A DNA stretch of 64,000 bases from SIG636 sp045592105 (lineage in GTDB: Bacteria; Bacillota; Clostridia; Oscillospirales; CAG-382): positions 10,899-74,898 of the forward strand of contig JAZNUB010000059.1 of assembly GCA_045592105.1 (NCBI GenBank). The letters are read 5' to 3'. Below the pieces are notes generated by a model. That model was not told the DNA's origin. It did not search any database and saw nothing but the letters and a program-made list of their open reading frames with translations. Each line of letters opens with the position of its first letter. The first letter of the stretch is position 1. Position numbers and translations under genes: made by a program. Positions 7,700 through 15,729 of this stretch are shown in pieces.

Positions 7700-8383
7700 A
7701 TGATAGAATTTCAAGACGTTTCTATGGTCTATTCAAACGGCACCTCTGCTTTAAACGGCGTAAACCTCAAAATAGAGGATGGCGAGTTTGTTTTTATCGT
7801 TGGCAAATCGGGCGCGGGCAAAACCACGCTTACAAAGCTTTTGATGCGTGAGGAAAAGGTTACGGGGGGCCGTTTAACGGTTGATAACTTCCGCCTTGAC
7901 AAAATGCCGCGTAGAAGGATTCCGCATTTGCGCCGCACAATGGGTGTTGTTTTTCAGGATTTTAGGCTTTTCCCAAACAAAACCGTTTATGAAAACGTTG
8001 CATTTGCAATGCGCGTTGTGGGCGAAAAGAATTCCGTTATCAAACAGCGCGTGCCGTTCTTTTTAAATCTTGTGGAGCTTACCGATAAGGCAGACTGTTT
8101 TCCCACGGAGCTTTCGGGTGGTGAGCAGCAGCGTGTTGCCTTTGCGCGCGCTATTGCAAACAACCCCAAAATGGTTATTGCCGACGAGCCTACGGGAAAC
8201 GTTGACCCTGAGATGAGCAAGGACCTTATGGATTTGCTTTTGCGTATAAACAAGCTTGGCAAAACCGTTATAGTTATCACGCACGACCACTATTTGGTAG
8301 ATCAGTACAAAAAGCGCACGCTTACCATAGAGGATGGGCAGATAATTAGCGACAAAAACGGAGGTGTGGTTTATGAAGCTTAG
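7700..8383 (+). CDS. ftsE: Cell division ATP-binding protein FtsE
   Basis: A 227-residue ABC-type ATPase. Walker A (GKSGAGKTT) lies near residue 36, the signature LSGGEQQRVA near 139, and Walker B (MVIADEPTGNVD) follows, with the switch histidine in VIVITHD. FtsE hydrolyses ATP at the inner face of the membrane and with FtsX controls peptidoglycan hydrolases at the septum or sidewall. The start could be the GTG at 7697 or the ATG at 7700; GGAGG at 7686 fits either. FtsX overlaps the 3' end by 11 bp and the presumed hydrolase partner follows, which makes the assignment firm. Confidence 0.96.
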   Translation: MIEFQDVSMVYSNGTSALNGVNLKIEDGEFVFIVGKSGAGKTTLTKLLMREEKVTGGRLTVDNFRLDKMPRRRIPHLRRTMGVVFQDFRLFPNKTVYENVAFAMRVVGEKNSVIKQRVPFFLNLVELTDKADCFPTELSGGEQQRVAFARAIANNPKMVIADEPTGNVDPEMSKDLMDLLLRINKLGKTVIVITHDHYLVDQYKKRTLTIEDGQIISDKNGGVVYEA

Positions 8384-9284
8384 AAACTTACCGCATCTTA
8401 TCGGGCAGGGCTTTATAAGCTTTTGGCGTAACGGCGTTATGACAACGGCGGCAATCCTTGTGCTTATCTGCTGTATGCTGGTGCTTGGCTCGTTTTACGC
8501 GGTTGTTGATAACCTAAGCGCGTTTATAGATAACGCGGAAGACGAGCTTAAGACCATCAACGCTTACGTTTATGCTCCAGTTAGCCAAGAGCGTGTGGAC
8601 GAGATAATTGAAGAGCTTGATGCGCTTGTGGCAAAAGAAGGCTCTAATATAACGGGCTACGAGCATGTCACCAAGGACGAGGTGCTTAAGCTGATGGCGG
8701 AAAAGAGCGAAGATATGGCGGCAGTGCTTGAAAAGTTCGATTCCACTAACAACCCTATGCCCGAAACTTTTTATATAAAATTTGAAAGCTTTGAAGAAGT
8801 TCAGCCCCTGCTTCGTGATTTAGAGATGATTTTCGGCGATAATATGAAAAGCGAGGTTGATGCCTACGAAAGCCTTAAAAACTTGCGCTCCACAGCGGCA
8901 ATGATTGGGCTTTGGCTTATGGCGATATTGCTTATAGTTGCAGTTCTTGTAATTATGAACACCGTTAAGCTAACGGTGTACGCACGCCGTAAGGATATTG
9001 CAATAATGCGCTATATCGGCGCAACCAGCACCTTTGTTGTTACCCCTTTTATTGTTGAAGGCGTTATAATAGGCGTTGTTTCCACAATTATTTCCTGCGG
9101 CTTGCAGTTTTTCCTTTACAACAACGTTATTACAGATCTTATAAACGACTATGCGGCACTAAAGATAAGCCTTGTGCCCGCTATGGACTATTTCCCTATC
9201 ATTCCCTTGGCGTTTTTAGGCGTTGGTTTATTTGCAGGCGTTGTTGCAAGCGCAATATCCGTAAAGAAGCATCTGAACGTATAA
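8373..9284 (+). CDS. ftsX: Cell division membrane protein FtsX
   Basis: A 303-residue permease-like protein with four membrane segments: one near the N-terminus (about residues 22-45), an extracytoplasmic loop of about 110 residues (NAEDELKTINAYV...EMIFGDNMKSEVDAYE), then three segments towards the C-terminus. The cytoplasmic ARRKDIAIMRYIGAT segment between helices 2 and 3 is the conserved FtsX/MacB coupling motif. FtsX transmits ATP hydrolysis by FtsE to an extracellular hydrolase, very likely the M23 protein encoded 33 bp downstream. GGAGG eight bases before the ATG at 8373 favours this start over an in-frame GTG at 8364. Confidence 0.95.
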   Translation: MKLRNLPHLIGQGFISFWRNGVMTTAAILVLICCMLVLGSFYAVVDNLSAFIDNAEDELKTINAYVYAPVSQERVDEIIEELDALVAKEGSNITGYEHVTKDEVLKLMAEKSEDMAAVLEKFDSTNNPMPETFYIKFESFEEVQPLLRDLEMIFGDNMKSEVDAYESLKNLRSTAAMIGLWLMAILLIVAVLVIMNTVKLTVYARRKDIAIMRYIGATSTFVVTPFIVEGVIIGVVSTIISCGLQFFLYNNVITDLINDYAALKISLVPAMDYFPIIPLAFLGVGLFAGVVASAISVKKHLNV

Positions 9285-9317
9285 TGCGCGCCGTTCCCCC
9301 TAAGAAAGAGGTTTACT

Positions 9318-10538
9318 ATGCTTAAAAGAACTATACTTGTTTTGATGTGCTTTTGCCTGTGCATACCGTTTGCGGCAAGCGCGCCCTACCGCGAGGTAAC
9401 GGAAGTAACCGCCGCAAGCAACACCACCATTAATCAGGACAAGCAACAGCTTGCAGAGCTTCAAAACAAGCTTAACAACATTAAAAACAACCTTTCCGAG
9501 CTGGAAAAGGACAAGCAGAACAGTAACACGCTTACGCAAACCCTGCTTGAAGAAAAGATACAGCTTGAGAAAGAGTATACACTTATAAACGATCAGGTTA
9601 ATACTATATCCGATATCATAACGGGCTATAATTCCATAATCGAAACTGCGGAAACGGACCGCGCCAAGATGGAAGCGAATCTTAAAAAGCAGCTTGACGA
9701 TTTTGGTATCGTGCTTGTAGAGCTTTACAAGAATGGTGACGATTCTAAATTTGAGATATTTTTAAGGTCGGACAGCTATTATTCCTATATCTCCTACGTT
9801 GAGTATATGGAGCAGATACTTAAAAGCAGCGATATGATGATAGAGGATATAAAGGCCACTATCGCCGGTATAGAGCAGCGCAAGCAGGACCATGAGGAAG
9901 CAAAGGTTAAGCTTGAGGAAAAGATGGGCGAGCTTGAGGTTGCGAAAAAGGAGCTTGAAACCAAGGATAAAGAGCTGGACGAAAAGCTGGGCGAGGAACG
10001 CGATAAAATAGAGTTTACGGACAAAGAGAAAGAAGAATATAAGAGGCAGGAAGAAGAGCTTTTAAAGGACATACAAAAGCTACAGCAGCAGATAAAGGAT
10101 AAGCTTGCCGCATCTTACACAGGCTCCTTCTCTTGGCCCTTCGCTTCTAACGTAAGCTATTGGATATCCTCCCGCTTCGGCATAAGAACGGATGGCCCCT
10201 TCACCTCCTACGAGCATCACAACGGCTTGGACATTGTTTGTGCAAGGTACACGCCTATCCGCGCGGTTGACAACGGCATAGTAACCTACGCAGGCAACCG
10301 CGGCGCGTTTGGTAACGTTGTGTTTGTAGAGCATGACGGTGGCTTAACCACCATCTACGCCCATTGTGACAGCTTGCTTGTTACCGCAGGTACAAAGGTA
10401 TTAAAGGATCAGGTTATAGCAAGGGTTGGCTCCACGGGGCAATCCAGCGGCTACCATCTGCATTTTGCAGTTCAGAAGAACGGCGTTTACGTTGACCCTG
10501 AAAAGTATTTGCCTCCCGTATACACAAAGGGCTATTAA
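9318..10538 (+). CDS. Secreted M23 peptidase with coiled coil (EnvC/PcsB-like partner of FtsEX)
   Basis: A 406-residue exported protein. An N-terminal signal peptide (LVLMCFCLCIPFAASA) is followed by a long coiled coil (about residues 35-250, two heptad-rich blocks separated by the FLRSDSYYSYISYVEY hinge, as in EnvC and CwlO/PcsB). The C-terminal domain is M23/LytM with both zinc motifs present: H301-N-G-L-D305 and H380-L-H382, so it should be an active endopeptidase, not a degenerate EnvC activator. It would cut peptidoglycan cross-links when released by FtsEX. The gene order ftsE-ftsX-M23-S41 protease is common in Clostridia. The family name EnvC is used loosely; it could also be called a CwlO-like hydrolase. 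Confidence 0.92.
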   Translation: MLKRTILVLMCFCLCIPFAASAPYREVTEVTAASNTTINQDKQQLAELQNKLNNIKNNLSELEKDKQNSNTLTQTLLEEKIQLEKEYTLINDQVNTISDIITGYNSIIETAETDRAKMEANLKKQLDDFGIVLVELYKNGDDSKFEIFLRSDSYYSYISYVEYMEQILKSSDMMIEDIKATIAGIEQRKQDHEEAKVKLEEKMGELEVAKKELETKDKELDEKLGEERDKIEFTDKEKEEYKRQEEELLKDIQKLQQQIKDKLAASYTGSFSWPFASNVSYWISSRFGIRTDGPFTSYEHHNGLDIVCARYTPIRAVDNGIVTYAGNRGAFGNVVFVEHDGGLTTIYAHCDSLLVTAGTKVLKDQVIARVGSTGQSSGYHLHFAVQKNGVYVDPEKYLPPVYTKGY

Positions 10539-10557
10539 TCAATACGGGGTTTAACTA

Positions 10558-11823
10558 ATGGACAATAACAATTTCGATTTGCAGGAACAGCCAACGGAAA
10601 AGCAAGCAAGGCTTGTTAAGCTAAAAAGCGTTGTTGCCTTCGGGCTTGTTATTTGCTTTGTGTTTGGCTTGGTGCTGTTTATCCTTTCAAGCAACGGCTA
10701 TATACGGCTTGGGCGCGGCAACAGCACGCCGCAAAGCGCGATAGCTGATACCAACAACAGGTTTACAGAGGTTTGGGCGCTTCTTGAAGGGCAGTATATA
10801 GGCAAGCTTGATACGGAAGTGATGACTGCCGAGGCGTTAAAGGCGTACGTTCACGCACTTGGCGACCCGTATACGGAGTATATGGAAAAGCCGAAGGCAG
10901 AAGGCTTTATTAACGGTGATTACGGCAAGAAATCGGGTATAGGCGTAAAGATATTTGAATCCACACAGCCGGAGGGCATATATATAAAATACGTGTTTCC
11001 GTCCTCCCCTGCGGAAAAGGCAGGGCTGTTATCAAACGATATCATCACCGCGGTAAACGGCACGGTTGTAACGCACGAGAATTACGGACCATCCATAGAT
11101 ATGATAGCGGGCGAGGCGGGCACCACCGTTTCGCTAACGGTACAGCGTGGGGACGAGGTAAAGGATTTTGCGGTTGTGCGCGGAAGCTACACCGTAAGCC
11201 CTATCGAATACAGGCTACTTGAGGGCGAAAACGGCATTGCATACATCCGTATAGACGGTGTTTCCAGCAACTCCGCTTCCCTTTTAAAAACTGCAATAGA
11301 GGCACTTAAAAAGCAGGGCGCGGCGGCGTATATCTTTGACGTGCGAGATGACGGCGGCGGATACCTTAACGAGGTAACCTCTATGCTGGATATGCTGTTA
11401 CCTGAAGGGCCTATAGTGCGCTACACGCACAAGGGCGAAGCGCAGGAGAGGGTGAACAACTCGGACGCGGCTGTTATCGTGGAAGCGCCGATGGCTGTGC
11501 TTATTAACGGCAACACCGCCTCTGCGGCAGAGCTGTTTGCCGCCGCTTTAAGTGACTATAAGCTGGCAACTCTTGTTGGAGAAAAAACCTTCGGAAAAGG
11601 CGTTATACAAACGCTTTACCCGCTAAAGAATGGCGACTATTTAAAGATAACAACGGGGGAATATTTCCCGCCGTTCAGCGATAATTTCCACGGGGTTGGC
11701 GTTAAGCCCGATATAAGCGTATCGCTTCCCGATGGAAAGTACTATCATCAGCTAAGCGAAAAGAACGATACACAGCTTCAAGCCGCAATAAACGCGCTTG
11801 AAGAAAAGCTTTCCGCAAACTAA
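10558..11823 (+). CDS. S41 family carboxyl-terminal processing peptidase (CtpA/CtpB type)
   Basis: A 421-residue serine protease with an N-terminal membrane anchor (about residues 25-48) and no cleavage site, so the enzyme probably faces outside while tethered. A PDZ domain (GIGVKI...YVFPSSPAEKAGLLSNDIITAVNG) precedes the S41 catalytic domain. The Ser-Lys dyad is visible: S322 in NTASAAE and K347 in KTFGKGV, 25 residues apart as usual. Such proteases trim secreted or sporulation signalling proteins. Placement directly after the M23 hydrolase suggests that it could process the hydrolase or its activator, by analogy with Ctp control of EnvC-like proteins (inference). Confidence 0.93.
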   Translation: MDNNNFDLQEQPTEKQARLVKLKSVVAFGLVICFVFGLVLFILSSNGYIRLGRGNSTPQSAIADTNNRFTEVWALLEGQYIGKLDTEVMTAEALKAYVHALGDPYTEYMEKPKAEGFINGDYGKKSGIGVKIFESTQPEGIYIKYVFPSSPAEKAGLLSNDIITAVNGTVVTHENYGPSIDMIAGEAGTTVSLTVQRGDEVKDFAVVRGSYTVSPIEYRLLEGENGIAYIRIDGVSSNSASLLKTAIEALKKQGAAAYIFDVRDDGGGYLNEVTSMLDMLLPEGPIVRYTHKGEAQERVNNSDAAVIVEAPMAVLINGNTASAAELFAAALSDYKLATLVGEKTFGKGVIQTLYPLKNGDYLKITTGEYFPPFSDNFHGVGVKPDISVSLPDGKYYHQLSEKNDTQLQAAINALEEKLSAN

Positions 11824-11883
11824 GCGAGACGGCGGAGGCTTAACAAACAAAATGTCCCGCAAATAAAATACGAGGTGTTTATT

Positions 11884-12351
11884 ATGGCAAAACAGGTATT
11901 TGTATCACAAGAAGGCTTTGAAAAAATGCAGGCGGAGTTTGAGTATCTCAAAACCGTTAAGCGCGAGGAAGTTAAGGCGGCTATCAAAAAGGCAAGAGAG
12001 TATGGCGACCTTTCCGAAAACAGCGAGTACGACGAGGCTAAAAACGAGCAGGTTGAGGTTGAAACCCGTATAGCCGAGCTTGAGGAAAGCCTTAAACACA
12101 TAGTTATTATTGATGACAAAAACATTAAAACCGATGTTGTAAGCTTTGGTAGCAAGGTTAAGGTTTTAAGCGGCGATGTAGAGTCGGAATACACAATAGT
12201 AGGCTCTACCGAAAGTGACCCCTTCAGCGGCAAGATTTCCGATGAATCCCCTATAGGCAAGGGTCTTTTGGGTATGCGTCTTGGCGAGGAGAAGGTTATA
12301 GAAACCCCTCGCGGCAATATTACCATACAGGTTGTAGGTATATCCAGATAG
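11884..12351 (+). CDS. greA: Transcription elongation factor GreA
   Basis: A 155-residue protein with the GreA layout: N-terminal antiparallel coiled coil (about residues 8-75, with the tip motif REYGDLSENSEYDEAK carrying the acidic pair that stimulates RNA polymerase cleavage) and a C-terminal FKBP-like globular domain (VSFGSKVKVLSG, ending ETPRGNITIQVVGI). GreA rescues backtracked polymerase by stimulating transcript cleavage in the secondary channel. GAGGTG six bases before the ATG at 11884 fixes the start. The greA-lysS pairing is a standard Firmicutes arrangement; lysS follows after 25 bp. Confidence 0.96.
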   Translation: MAKQVFVSQEGFEKMQAEFEYLKTVKREEVKAAIKKAREYGDLSENSEYDEAKNEQVEVETRIAELEESLKHIVIIDDKNIKTDVVSFGSKVKVLSGDVESEYTIVGSTESDPFSGKISDESPIGKGLLGMRLGEEKVIETPRGNITIQVVGISR

Positions 12352-12376
12352 TTTAAAGCGTTAAGGAGAATTAATA

Positions 12377-13876
12377 ATGGACGAATTGCAAAACAACATA
12401 CAGCAGCCCGAAGAAGAAACTATGGGCGAGCAGATGTTGCTTAGAAGAAATAAGCTAAAGGCACTAAAGGAAGCAGGCAAGGACCCGTATACCATAGTGC
12501 GTTACGACCGTACTGCGCTTGCCGCTGATATAAAGGCAAGCTTTGAAGAGCTGGACGGTAAGGACGTTTCCATAGCAGGCAGAATTATGAGCTGGCGCGA
12601 TATGGGCAAGGCAAACTTTGTGGACCTTTTGGACGGTAGCGGCAGAATCCAGCTTTATATCAAGATGGACGATGTTGGCGAGGAAGCTTTTGCTCAGTTT
12701 AAAACCTGGGATATCGGTGATATCATCGGCGTTAAGGGCTTTGTTTTCCGTACCAGACGCGGCGAGATAAGCGTTCACGTTAAGGAGCTGTGCCTGCTTA
12801 CAAAATCGCTTAATCCCCTGCCCGAAAAGTGGCACGGGCTTACCAATACGGATACCCGTTACCGTCAGCGCTATGTTGACCTTATAGTTAATCCCGATGT
12901 TAAGGATACCTTTATAAAGCGTTCCAAGATAATAAGCTCTATCCGCAAGTACCTTGATAACCAAGGCTTTATCGAGGTTGAAACGCCTATGCTTGTTTCC
13001 AACGCGGGCGGTGCCGCTGCAAGGCCGTTTGAAACCCATTTCAACGCGCTTAATGCAGACCTTAAGCTTCGCATATCCTTAGAGCTTTATCTGAAAAGGC
13101 TTATAGTAGGCGGCATAGAAAAGGTTTACGAGATAGGCAGAGTTTTCCGTAACGAAGGGCTTGATACCCGCCATAACCCCGAGTTTACGCTTATGGAGCT
13201 TTATCAGGCGTATACCGATTATCACGGTATGATGGATCTTACCGAAAACCTTTACCGCCACGTTGCCCAGGAGGTTTTAGGCACAACCAAGATTAGCTAC
13301 AACGGCATTGAAATGGATCTTGGCAAGCCCTTCGAGCGTATTACTATGGTGGATGCGGTTAAGAAGTATTCCGGCGTTGATTTTGCAGAGGTAAAAACGC
13401 TTGAAGAAGCGCGCGCCATAGCTAAAGAGCACCACGTTGAATATGAGGAGCGTCACTCCAAGGGTGATATACTTAATCTTTTCTTTGAAGAGTTTGTGGA
13501 GCATCATCTGCTTCAACCCACCTTCGTTATGGATCACCCCGTTGAAATATCTCCGCTAACTAAAAAGAAGCCCGATAATCCCGATTACGTTGAACGCTTT
13601 GAGTTCTTTATGAACGGTTGGGAAATGGCAAATGCGTATTCCGAGCTTAACGACCCCATCGACCAAAGGGAGCGTTTTGCCGCGCAAGAGGAACAGTTTG
13701 CCAAGGGCGACGAGGAAGCAAACCACACGGATGAGGACTTCCTTAATGCTTTAGAGATAGGTATGCCCCCAACGGGCGGTATAGGCTTCGGCATAGACCG
13801 TATGTGTATGCTTCTCACCGATTCCGCCGCCATCCGCGATGTGTTGCTTTTCCCCACGATGAAGTCACTTGATTAA
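12377..13876 (+). CDS. lysS: Lysyl-tRNA synthetase, class II
   Basis: A 499-residue class II synthetase. The N-terminal OB-fold anticodon-binding domain (about residues 50-160; VSIAGRIMSWRDMGKANFVDLLDGSGRIQLY) is followed by the catalytic domain with motif 1 (FIEVETPML), motif 2 (YEIGRVFRNEGLDTRHNPEFTLMELYQAYTDY) and motif 3 (GGIGFGIDRMCMLLT). It charges tRNA-Lys in the cytoplasm. Length and motif spacing are those of bacterial LysRS. RBS AAGGAGAA precedes the ATG. A T-box would be unusual for this enzyme and none is visible in the short leader. Confidence 0.97.
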   Translation: MDELQNNIQQPEEETMGEQMLLRRNKLKALKEAGKDPYTIVRYDRTALAADIKASFEELDGKDVSIAGRIMSWRDMGKANFVDLLDGSGRIQLYIKMDDVGEEAFAQFKTWDIGDIIGVKGFVFRTRRGEISVHVKELCLLTKSLNPLPEKWHGLTNTDTRYRQRYVDLIVNPDVKDTFIKRSKIISSIRKYLDNQGFIEVETPMLVSNAGGAAARPFETHFNALNADLKLRISLELYLKRLIVGGIEKVYEIGRVFRNEGLDTRHNPEFTLMELYQAYTDYHGMMDLTENLYRHVAQEVLGTTKISYNGIEMDLGKPFERITMVDAVKKYSGVDFAEVKTLEEARAIAKEHHVEYEERHSKGDILNLFFEEFVEHHLLQPTFVMDHPVEISPLTKKKPDNPDYVERFEFFMNGWEMANAYSELNDPIDQRERFAAQEEQFAKGDEEANHTDEDFLNALEIGMPPTGGIGFGIDRMCMLLTDSAAIRDVLLFPTMKSLD

Positions 13877-13898
13877 TCCGCCAAAAGAATAGATCGAT

Positions 13899-14456
13899 AT
13901 GAAAATATATACGATTGTTGCCGGTGTTAACGGATGTGGCAAAAGCAGCCTTACAGGTGTTTTAAGAACGGAAATTGACAATCTCGGCAAAATTATTGAT
14001 GTTGATAAGATTACCTTTGCTTGTGGTGGAAATGCGATTGAAGGCGGTAAACAAGCTGTTTTTCTGATAGATGATTGCTTGGAAAAAGAGATTTGCTTCA
14101 CGCAAGAAACAACGCTCTCAGGTAAAAAGACCTTAAATACGATCAAGCGTGCTATTGATAAAGATTATTATATCCGCTTATATTATGTTGGTCTGGATTC
14201 GATGGAAGAAAGCTTGCTTCGCATTGAAAATCGTGTCAAAAAGGGTGGGCATAATATTGATACAAACGCGGTGTCAAAGCGTTTTGCAAAACGCTTTGAC
14301 GATTTGCTGGTAGTGTTGCCGTATTGTAACGAGGGCACCTTTTACGACAACGACAACGGTTTTGTTACGGTTGCCAAATACAAAAACGGCGAGCTGCAAC
14401 CGATGGGGCATTATCAACCAAAATGGCTACTGGAACTTATAGAAAAGATGAAGTAG
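13899..14456 (+). CDS. Zeta toxin-like P-loop kinase
   Basis: A 185-residue protein with a Walker A motif GVNGCGKSS at residues 9-17, then IDVDKITFA (metal/substrate-binding Asp), FTQETTLSGKKTL (the zeta-family E-T-T-L-S-G), a lid arginine region (RIENRVKKGGHNID) and F-A-K-R-F. This is the compact zeta-like family related to UDP-N-acetylglucosamine kinases of epsilon/zeta systems. No epsilon-type antitoxin is adjacent: upstream is lysS at 22 bp, downstream is a terminator. Base composition is lower in GC than lysS and there is no clear ribosome-binding site, suggesting acquisition. It may be an orphan toxin, a domesticated kinase or a solitary self-regulated toxin; the sequence does not decide. 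Confidence 0.8.
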   Translation: MKIYTIVAGVNGCGKSSLTGVLRTEIDNLGKIIDVDKITFACGGNAIEGGKQAVFLIDDCLEKEICFTQETTLSGKKTLNTIKRAIDKDYYIRLYYVGLDSMEESLLRIENRVKKGGHNIDTNAVSKRFAKRFDDLLVVLPYCNEGTFYDNDNGFVTVAKYKNGELQPMGHYQPKWLLELIEKMK

Positions 14457-14503
14457 CTTAAGCCAAATTTAAACTAATACAGTAAATGAAAATTTAAGAA
14501 ACG

Positions 14504-14533
14504 GATTCCCTGCGGCGAACGTCACAGGGAATC
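14504..14533 (+). terminator. Terminator after the zeta-like gene
   Basis: A 9-bp perfect stem GATTCCCTG/CAGGGAATC with a 12-base loop, followed by GTTTAAT; 47 bp after the stop of the zeta-like gene and facing the converging membrane protein gene. Confidence 0.65.
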
Positions 14534-14570
14534 GTTTAATAATGGCGGTTGTATGATATAATAAAATTTT

Positions 14571-14603
14571 AAGGACTATGACACACAAAACGTCATAGTC
14601 CTT
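14571..14603 (-). terminator. Terminator after the 140-aa membrane protein gene
   Basis: A 12-bp perfect stem AAGGACTATGAC/GTCATAGTCCTT. On the minus strand it is followed by T-rich AAAATTTTATT sequence; it sits 15 bp beyond the stop codon of the minus-strand membrane protein gene. With the neighbouring hairpin at 14504 it insulates two converging genes. Confidence 0.7.
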
Positions 14604-14618
14604 ATTTATGCAAGCTTC

Positions 14619-15041
14619 TTAACAAAAAGCAAATCCAATAATCGGCCCTAAAAATATAGCAATGTATATAAGTGTAATCCACGGTTGATAATCAACGTAA
14701 AAGCCTTTGAAGGACAGGCTCCACGGGTGCTTGACAATAACCCAACCAAAAACGTCAAATACAATGCAAATCCCTGCCCAAATCAGCCCCGTGATAACGG
14801 CTTCCTTTATCGTTGGTGCAACCAAGCCACTCATGTATATATACCCAAACAGCGAAAACAGCAAGATGTTATACAAAGGGTGCCACGGTTTTGTTTTTTC
14901 GTACCCCTCTCCCATACTTTCGCTATCCATAGGCTTCATGTGCAAAACGTAAATATTAAAAACGGTATGCAATATTCCTACAACGGTTACTAAAGCATAG
15001 CATATCCAAAACCATAGCATGGAAGCTCCAAAATTTTGCAT
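14619..15041 (-). CDS. Small membrane protein, four predicted helices, unknown
   Basis: A 140-residue hydrophobic protein with four membrane segments (about residues 8-30, 57-75, 82-103 and 118-138). The loop between helices 1 and 2 carries a charged stretch (HMKPMDSESMGEGYEKTKPWHPLYN) with a conserved-looking K-P-W-H-P. I do not recognise a family with confidence. It has its own sigma-A promoter (15080-15108) and a strong GGAGGG ribosome-binding site. Its promoter, leader and first nine codons occur a second time at 15483-15606, where the frame ends at once, so the gene neighbourhood has been rearranged by duplication. Confidence 0.75.
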   Translation of the reverse strand: MQNFGASMLWFWICYALVTVVGILHTVFNIYVLHMKPMDSESMGEGYEKTKPWHPLYNILLFSLFGYIYMSGLVAPTIKEAVITGLIWAGICIVFDVFGWVIVKHPWSLSFKGFYVDYQPWITLIYIAIFLGPIIGFAFC

Positions 15042-15136
15042 CGTAGTTCCCTCCGTTTATACAGTATACATTTAAAAATAGTATATCATAAGCAAAACTG
15101 TTTGTAAAGGCTTTAAAAATTAAAGATTTTATAAGC
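15014..15136. repeat. 123-bp direct repeat, copy A (promoter and gene start)
   Basis: Nearly identical to 15483-15606: three base differences and a single-base indel can be seen by eye. Copy A covers, on the minus strand, the promoter, leader, GGAGGG ribosome-binding site and first nine codons of the 140-aa membrane protein. The two copies bracket the zinc-ribbon gene in the same orientation. Confidence 0.9.
15080..15108 (-). promoter_or_regulatory. Promoter of the 140-aa membrane protein gene
   Basis: TTTACA and TATACT separated by 17 bp on the minus strand, about 40 bp before the ATG. The same boxes recur in repeat copy B. Confidence 0.75.
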
Positions 15137-15178
15137 ATTTTTGAAAATAATATGTGTATATACTTTTTGTTCGTTCAA

Positions 15179-15454
15179 TTACCTCATCCTTTTAATTGCT
15201 AAAAGTTCTTCTATGGAGTAAGTTTTATCACATTTGTCACACCGAAAAGCAGTTCTTATGAATTTTATATTCCCCATCATATAACCATCCCCACCAGCTT
15301 GAGAAAAATCGTAATCCTTTGCTTCTTCGGATTTTGAATTAACCACAGTTTCCGTTTTGGTCTTTTCTAATATTTCGTTGCAATGGGGGCAATAATGCTT
15401 TTTCATACAGAAAATCGGGTGAGACAATTCGCGCTTTACACCGTGTATTTTCAT
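15179..15454 (-). CDS. Small zinc-ribbon protein, unknown
   Basis: A 91-residue protein with two Cys pairs, CPHC at about residues 22-25 and CDKC at about 72-75, spaced as in a zinc ribbon with a long insert. A glycine-rich stretch (QAGGDGYMMGN) lies between. No enzyme motif is visible. The initiator is an ATG preceded by GTGAGGTACC; an internal ATG at codon 17 (MKKHYCPHC) is a possible alternative start. The gene lies between two copies of a 123-bp direct repeat and can be read from the promoter in copy B, behind a nine-codon reading frame copied from the neighbouring membrane protein gene. Probably an accessory gene that arrived with, or was trapped by, the duplication. Confidence 0.7.
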   Translation of the reverse strand: MKIHGVKRELSHPIFCMKKHYCPHCNEILEKTKTETVVNSKSEEAKDYDFSQAGGDGYMMGNIKFIRTAFRCDKCDKTYSIEELLAIKRMR

Positions 15455-15480
15455 AAAGATGGTACCTCACTTTTTTCTAA

Positions 15481-15510
15481 TTATAGCATGGAAGCTCCAA
15501 AATTTTGCAT
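15481..15510 (-). pseudogene. Nine-codon remnant of the membrane protein gene start
   Basis: In repeat copy B the reading frame ATG...MQNFGASML is identical to the start of the gene at 15041 but ends in TAA after nine codons. It keeps the GGAGGG ribosome-binding site. It may now act as a leader peptide for the zinc-ribbon gene 26 bp further on. Confidence 0.8.
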
Positions 15511-15606
15511 CGTGGTTCCCTCCGTTTATACAGTATACATTTGAAAATAGTATATCATAAGCAAAACTGTTTGTAAAGGCTTTAAAAATTAAAGATTATT
15601 ATAAGC
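15483..15606. repeat. 123-bp direct repeat, copy B
   Basis: Second copy of the 15014-15136 sequence, same orientation, 347 bp away. It retains the promoter boxes and ribosome-binding site and is cut exactly after codon nine of the duplicated gene. What lies between the copies (15137-15482) is the zinc-ribbon gene with short AT-rich flanks. Confidence 0.9.
15549..15577 (-). promoter_or_regulatory. Duplicated promoter, now upstream of the zinc-ribbon gene
   Basis: Same TTTACA/TATACT boxes and 17-bp spacing as the promoter in repeat copy A. It would drive the nine-codon remnant and the zinc-ribbon gene. Confidence 0.7.
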
Positions 15607-15653
15607 TTTGATGCTAAAATATATTGTTATACAAGCAACATTAAAACGAACAC

Positions 15654-15682
15654 TTGATTTTTAAACGGTTTTGGGGTAAACT
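15654..15682 (+). promoter_or_regulatory. Sigma-A promoter for the GT8-VTT / LtaS cluster
   Basis: TTGATT and TAAACT separated by 17 bp, 48 bp before the start of the fusion gene. The three following genes are co-directional with gaps of about 30 bp and end at the terminator 19965-20004. Confidence 0.65.
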
Positions 15683-15729
15683 GTTTTAGTAAGCTTTTTT
15701 ACACCTAATAACCGAAAGGCTATAAACCT

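Noticed and set aside
13877..15729. Integrated prophage or plasmid remnant
   Set aside because: The region is AT-richer with accessory genes, but there is no integrase, att-like tRNA edge, replication or phage structural gene; the repeats are explained by a local duplication.
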